Shown here piece by piece: positions 62,582 to 64,000 of a stretch of 64,000 nt of DNA; position 1 is the stretch's first letter; every line of letters starts with the position of its first letter. The position numbers were made by a program, and so were the translations under genes. A model generated the notes under the pieces. The model worked only from the letters and a program-made list of their open reading frames with translations. It did no database searches and had not been told where the DNA came from. The DNA is from Neobacillus piezotolerans (GTDB lineage: Bacteria > Bacillota > Bacilli > Bacillales > Cytobacillaceae): assembly GCF_003362805.1 (NCBI RefSeq), contig NZ_QNQT01000001.1, positions 310,001-374,000 of the forward strand, written 5' to 3'.

Positions 62582-63838
62582 TTGAACAGTGAAGTTCCGA
62601 AAGACCACAGCCTCGACAACAGTTTGGCACTGATGCAGGAGGGCTATGAATTTATCGGGAACCGCTGCAAGAAATATGGCGCGGACCTATTCGAAGCTCG
62701 GCTGCTTGGCCAGAAGGTCGTGTGCATGACCGGGGAGGAAGCAGCGAGGATTTTTTATGATAATGAAAAGTTTCAAAGAAAAGGCGCGGCTCCCAAAAGG
62801 GTTCAAAAGACGCTATTTGGTGTAAATGCGGTCCAGACAAAGGACGGCGCGGTGCACCAAGGTAGGAAAATGCTGTTCATGGCGCTCCTGTCACCAGACG
62901 GAGTTGACGAGGTCCGCAAACAGGCCGAAACGTATTTCCGCGAAGCCGCTACTAGATGGGAAACGATGGACAAGGTGGTCCTTTTCGAAGAGGCAGCAAA
63001 AATCCTTTGTAAAATCGCCTGCGAGTGGGCGGGCGTTCCTTTAAAGGACGATGAAGCAAAAAAAAACGCGGAGGATTTCACAGCGATGATCGATGCTTTC
63101 GGAGCAGTGGGGCCGCGCCACTGGAAGGGCAGAAGGGCCCGGGCTCGTGCCGAGGAATGGATCACCGAAGTTATCGAGAAGGTCAGGGCAGGGGAACTCG
63201 CGGCGAGGGAAGGCTCGGCGCTTCATTCATGGGCTGTGTATCGGGAACCGGACGGGGAACCGCTTGACGCGAAAATGGCCGCGGTGGAACTGATCAATGT
63301 GCTAAGGCCGATTGTTGCGATTGCGACTTTCATCTCGTTCAGCGCCCTGGCCCTGCATGAACATCCGGAATGCAAGGAAAAGCTCCGTACGGAAGGCGGC
63401 GAATACCGGGAATGGTTTGCCGAGGAAGTAAGGCGGTTTTACCCGTTTGGGCCGTTTGTGGGCGCGAGGGTAAAAAACACATTTACATGGCAAAACTACA
63501 ATTTTGAAGAAGGTCAGCTTGTCTTGCTGGATATGTACGGAACGAACCACGATTACAGGCTGTGGGAGTTCCCTGATCAATTCCATCCTGAACGGTTCCG
63601 GGATTGGGACGGAAACTTATTCAAGTTCATACCCCAAGGAGGCGGGGATCCGGCAAAAGGCCATCGATGCCCGGGCGAAGGCGTTACTGTGGAGGTCATG
63701 AAAGTTTGCCAAGATTTACTAGTAAACGGCATCACCTACGATGTACCGGAGGACCAGGATTTAAGCTACAGCCTAGTCCGGATGCCAACACGCCCGGAAA
63801 GCGGATTTATCATGGCCAACATTAAGAGGGTTAAATAA
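62582..63838 (+). CDS. cytochrome P450 CYP152 fatty-acid peroxygenase
   Basis: 418 residues. Haem thiolate Cys in GHRCPGEG, a K-helix region EEVRRFYPFGPFVGARV, and LRPIVAIATF in helix I, where Arg-Pro replaces the acid-alcohol pair of ordinary P450s. This is the hallmark of CYP152 enzymes such as B. subtilis CypC (P450 BS-beta), which hydroxylate fatty acids with H2O2 and need no reductase. No signal or membrane segment. TTG start after AAGGAG. Single gene. Confidence 0.93.
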   Translation: MNSEVPKDHSLDNSLALMQEGYEFIGNRCKKYGADLFEARLLGQKVVCMTGEEAARIFYDNEKFQRKGAAPKRVQKTLFGVNAVQTKDGAVHQGRKMLFMALLSPDGVDEVRKQAETYFREAATRWETMDKVVLFEEAAKILCKIACEWAGVPLKDDEAKKNAEDFTAMIDAFGAVGPRHWKGRRARARAEEWITEVIEKVRAGELAAREGSALHSWAVYREPDGEPLDAKMAAVELINVLRPIVAIATFISFSALALHEHPECKEKLRTEGGEYREWFAEEVRRFYPFGPFVGARVKNTFTWQNYNFEEGQLVLLDMYGTNHDYRLWEFPDQFHPERFRDWDGNLFKFIPQGGGDPAKGHRCPGEGVTVEVMKVCQDLLVNGITYDVPEDQDLSYSLVRMPTRPESGFIMANIKRVK

Positions 63839-63852
63839 GATACATGAAAACT

Positions 63853-63905
63853 GGGGACGGATCCATTTCCGCAAATATCTAAAGCGGAGGCACCGTCCCC
63901 GTTTC
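63853..63905 (+). terminator. terminator after the P450, GGGAC-family palindrome
   Basis: GGGGACGG/CCGTCCCC outer stem with an inner TCCGC/GCGGA stem. A short T stretch follows. The last ~90 bases of the window contain GTCCCCTGCCTC, also related to the hairpin at 2795, but no gene. Confidence 0.6.
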
Positions 63906-64000
63906 ACTCATGTAGCCAAAAAATGAAGCGGGATTTAGGGTCCTCCGTTTCAATCACGCTCCCCAATAAAAAGAAGCAGAGGATATGTCCCCTGCCTCAC

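Overview
The window looks like chromosomal DNA from an aerobic, endospore-forming member of the Bacillaceae (Bacillus sensu lato). The support is strong G-rich Shine-Dalgarno sites, frequent TTG and GTG starts, many genes whose closest recognisable relatives are B. subtilis types (IolS, TrhO, BceRSAB, YfiLMN, CypC-like P450), and a spore-coat/germination gene cluster. There are no rRNA, tRNA, CRISPR, IS or intact prophage sequences. The 5' end cuts through a UvrA-like gene.

Layout. 0-11 kb: UvrA paralogue (partial), aldo/keto reductase MgrA, SstT, a membrane-anchored thermonuclease, a methyltransferase with IolS, a secreted four-repeat protein, a DUF1450 protein, TrhO and an isochorismatase-like hydrolase. 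11.5-15.3 kb: a YqcI/YcgG protein, then a probable spore module (three small GerPA/GerPF-family proteins, a CotP-like Hsp20, a GerPC-like protein) beside a DUF421 membrane protein. 15.4-23.3 kb: sodA facing a SufR-like regulator, then a peptide-degradation row (creatinase-like M24, two M20, one S9). 23.4-31 kb: an orphan LytS-type/PAS histidine kinase, a decayed fragment, and a tctCBA tricarboxylate transporter followed by its two-component system, whose kinase gene carries an in-frame amber codon. 31-37 kb: a phage-type ABA-sandwich protein, an MFS exporter, and a BusR-like GntR/RCK_C regulator convergent with an OpuF-like osmolyte importer (permease fused to binding protein). 37-48 kb: a lysozyme-like protein, DUF421, the peptide transporter DtpT, a heterodimeric ABC exporter, an L,D-transpeptidase and a pseudo-M1 peptidase. 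47.7-51.9 kb: FMN riboswitch and a rearranged, split riboflavin operon (ribE-ribB-ribH-ribA-ribD). 52-61 kb: an LnrLMN-like exporter, an NlpC/P60 hydrolase, and a Bce-type antimicrobial-peptide detoxification module with a candidate BceR box. 61-64 kb: HAD phosphatase, DinB protein and a CYP152 peroxygenase.

Points that stand out: a long inverted repeat over the opuF promoter next to a c-di-AMP-type regulator gene; a stop codon just before the phospho-acceptor His of the Tct-linked kinase; an M1-family protein with its zinc site replaced; an M24 protein lacking several metal ligands; two unrelated-looking intergenic arrays sharing a 21-bp period and a TATC start; and recurring GGGAC-type palindromes at gene ends. 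All functional calls come from reading motifs and family resemblance by eye. No searches were run.
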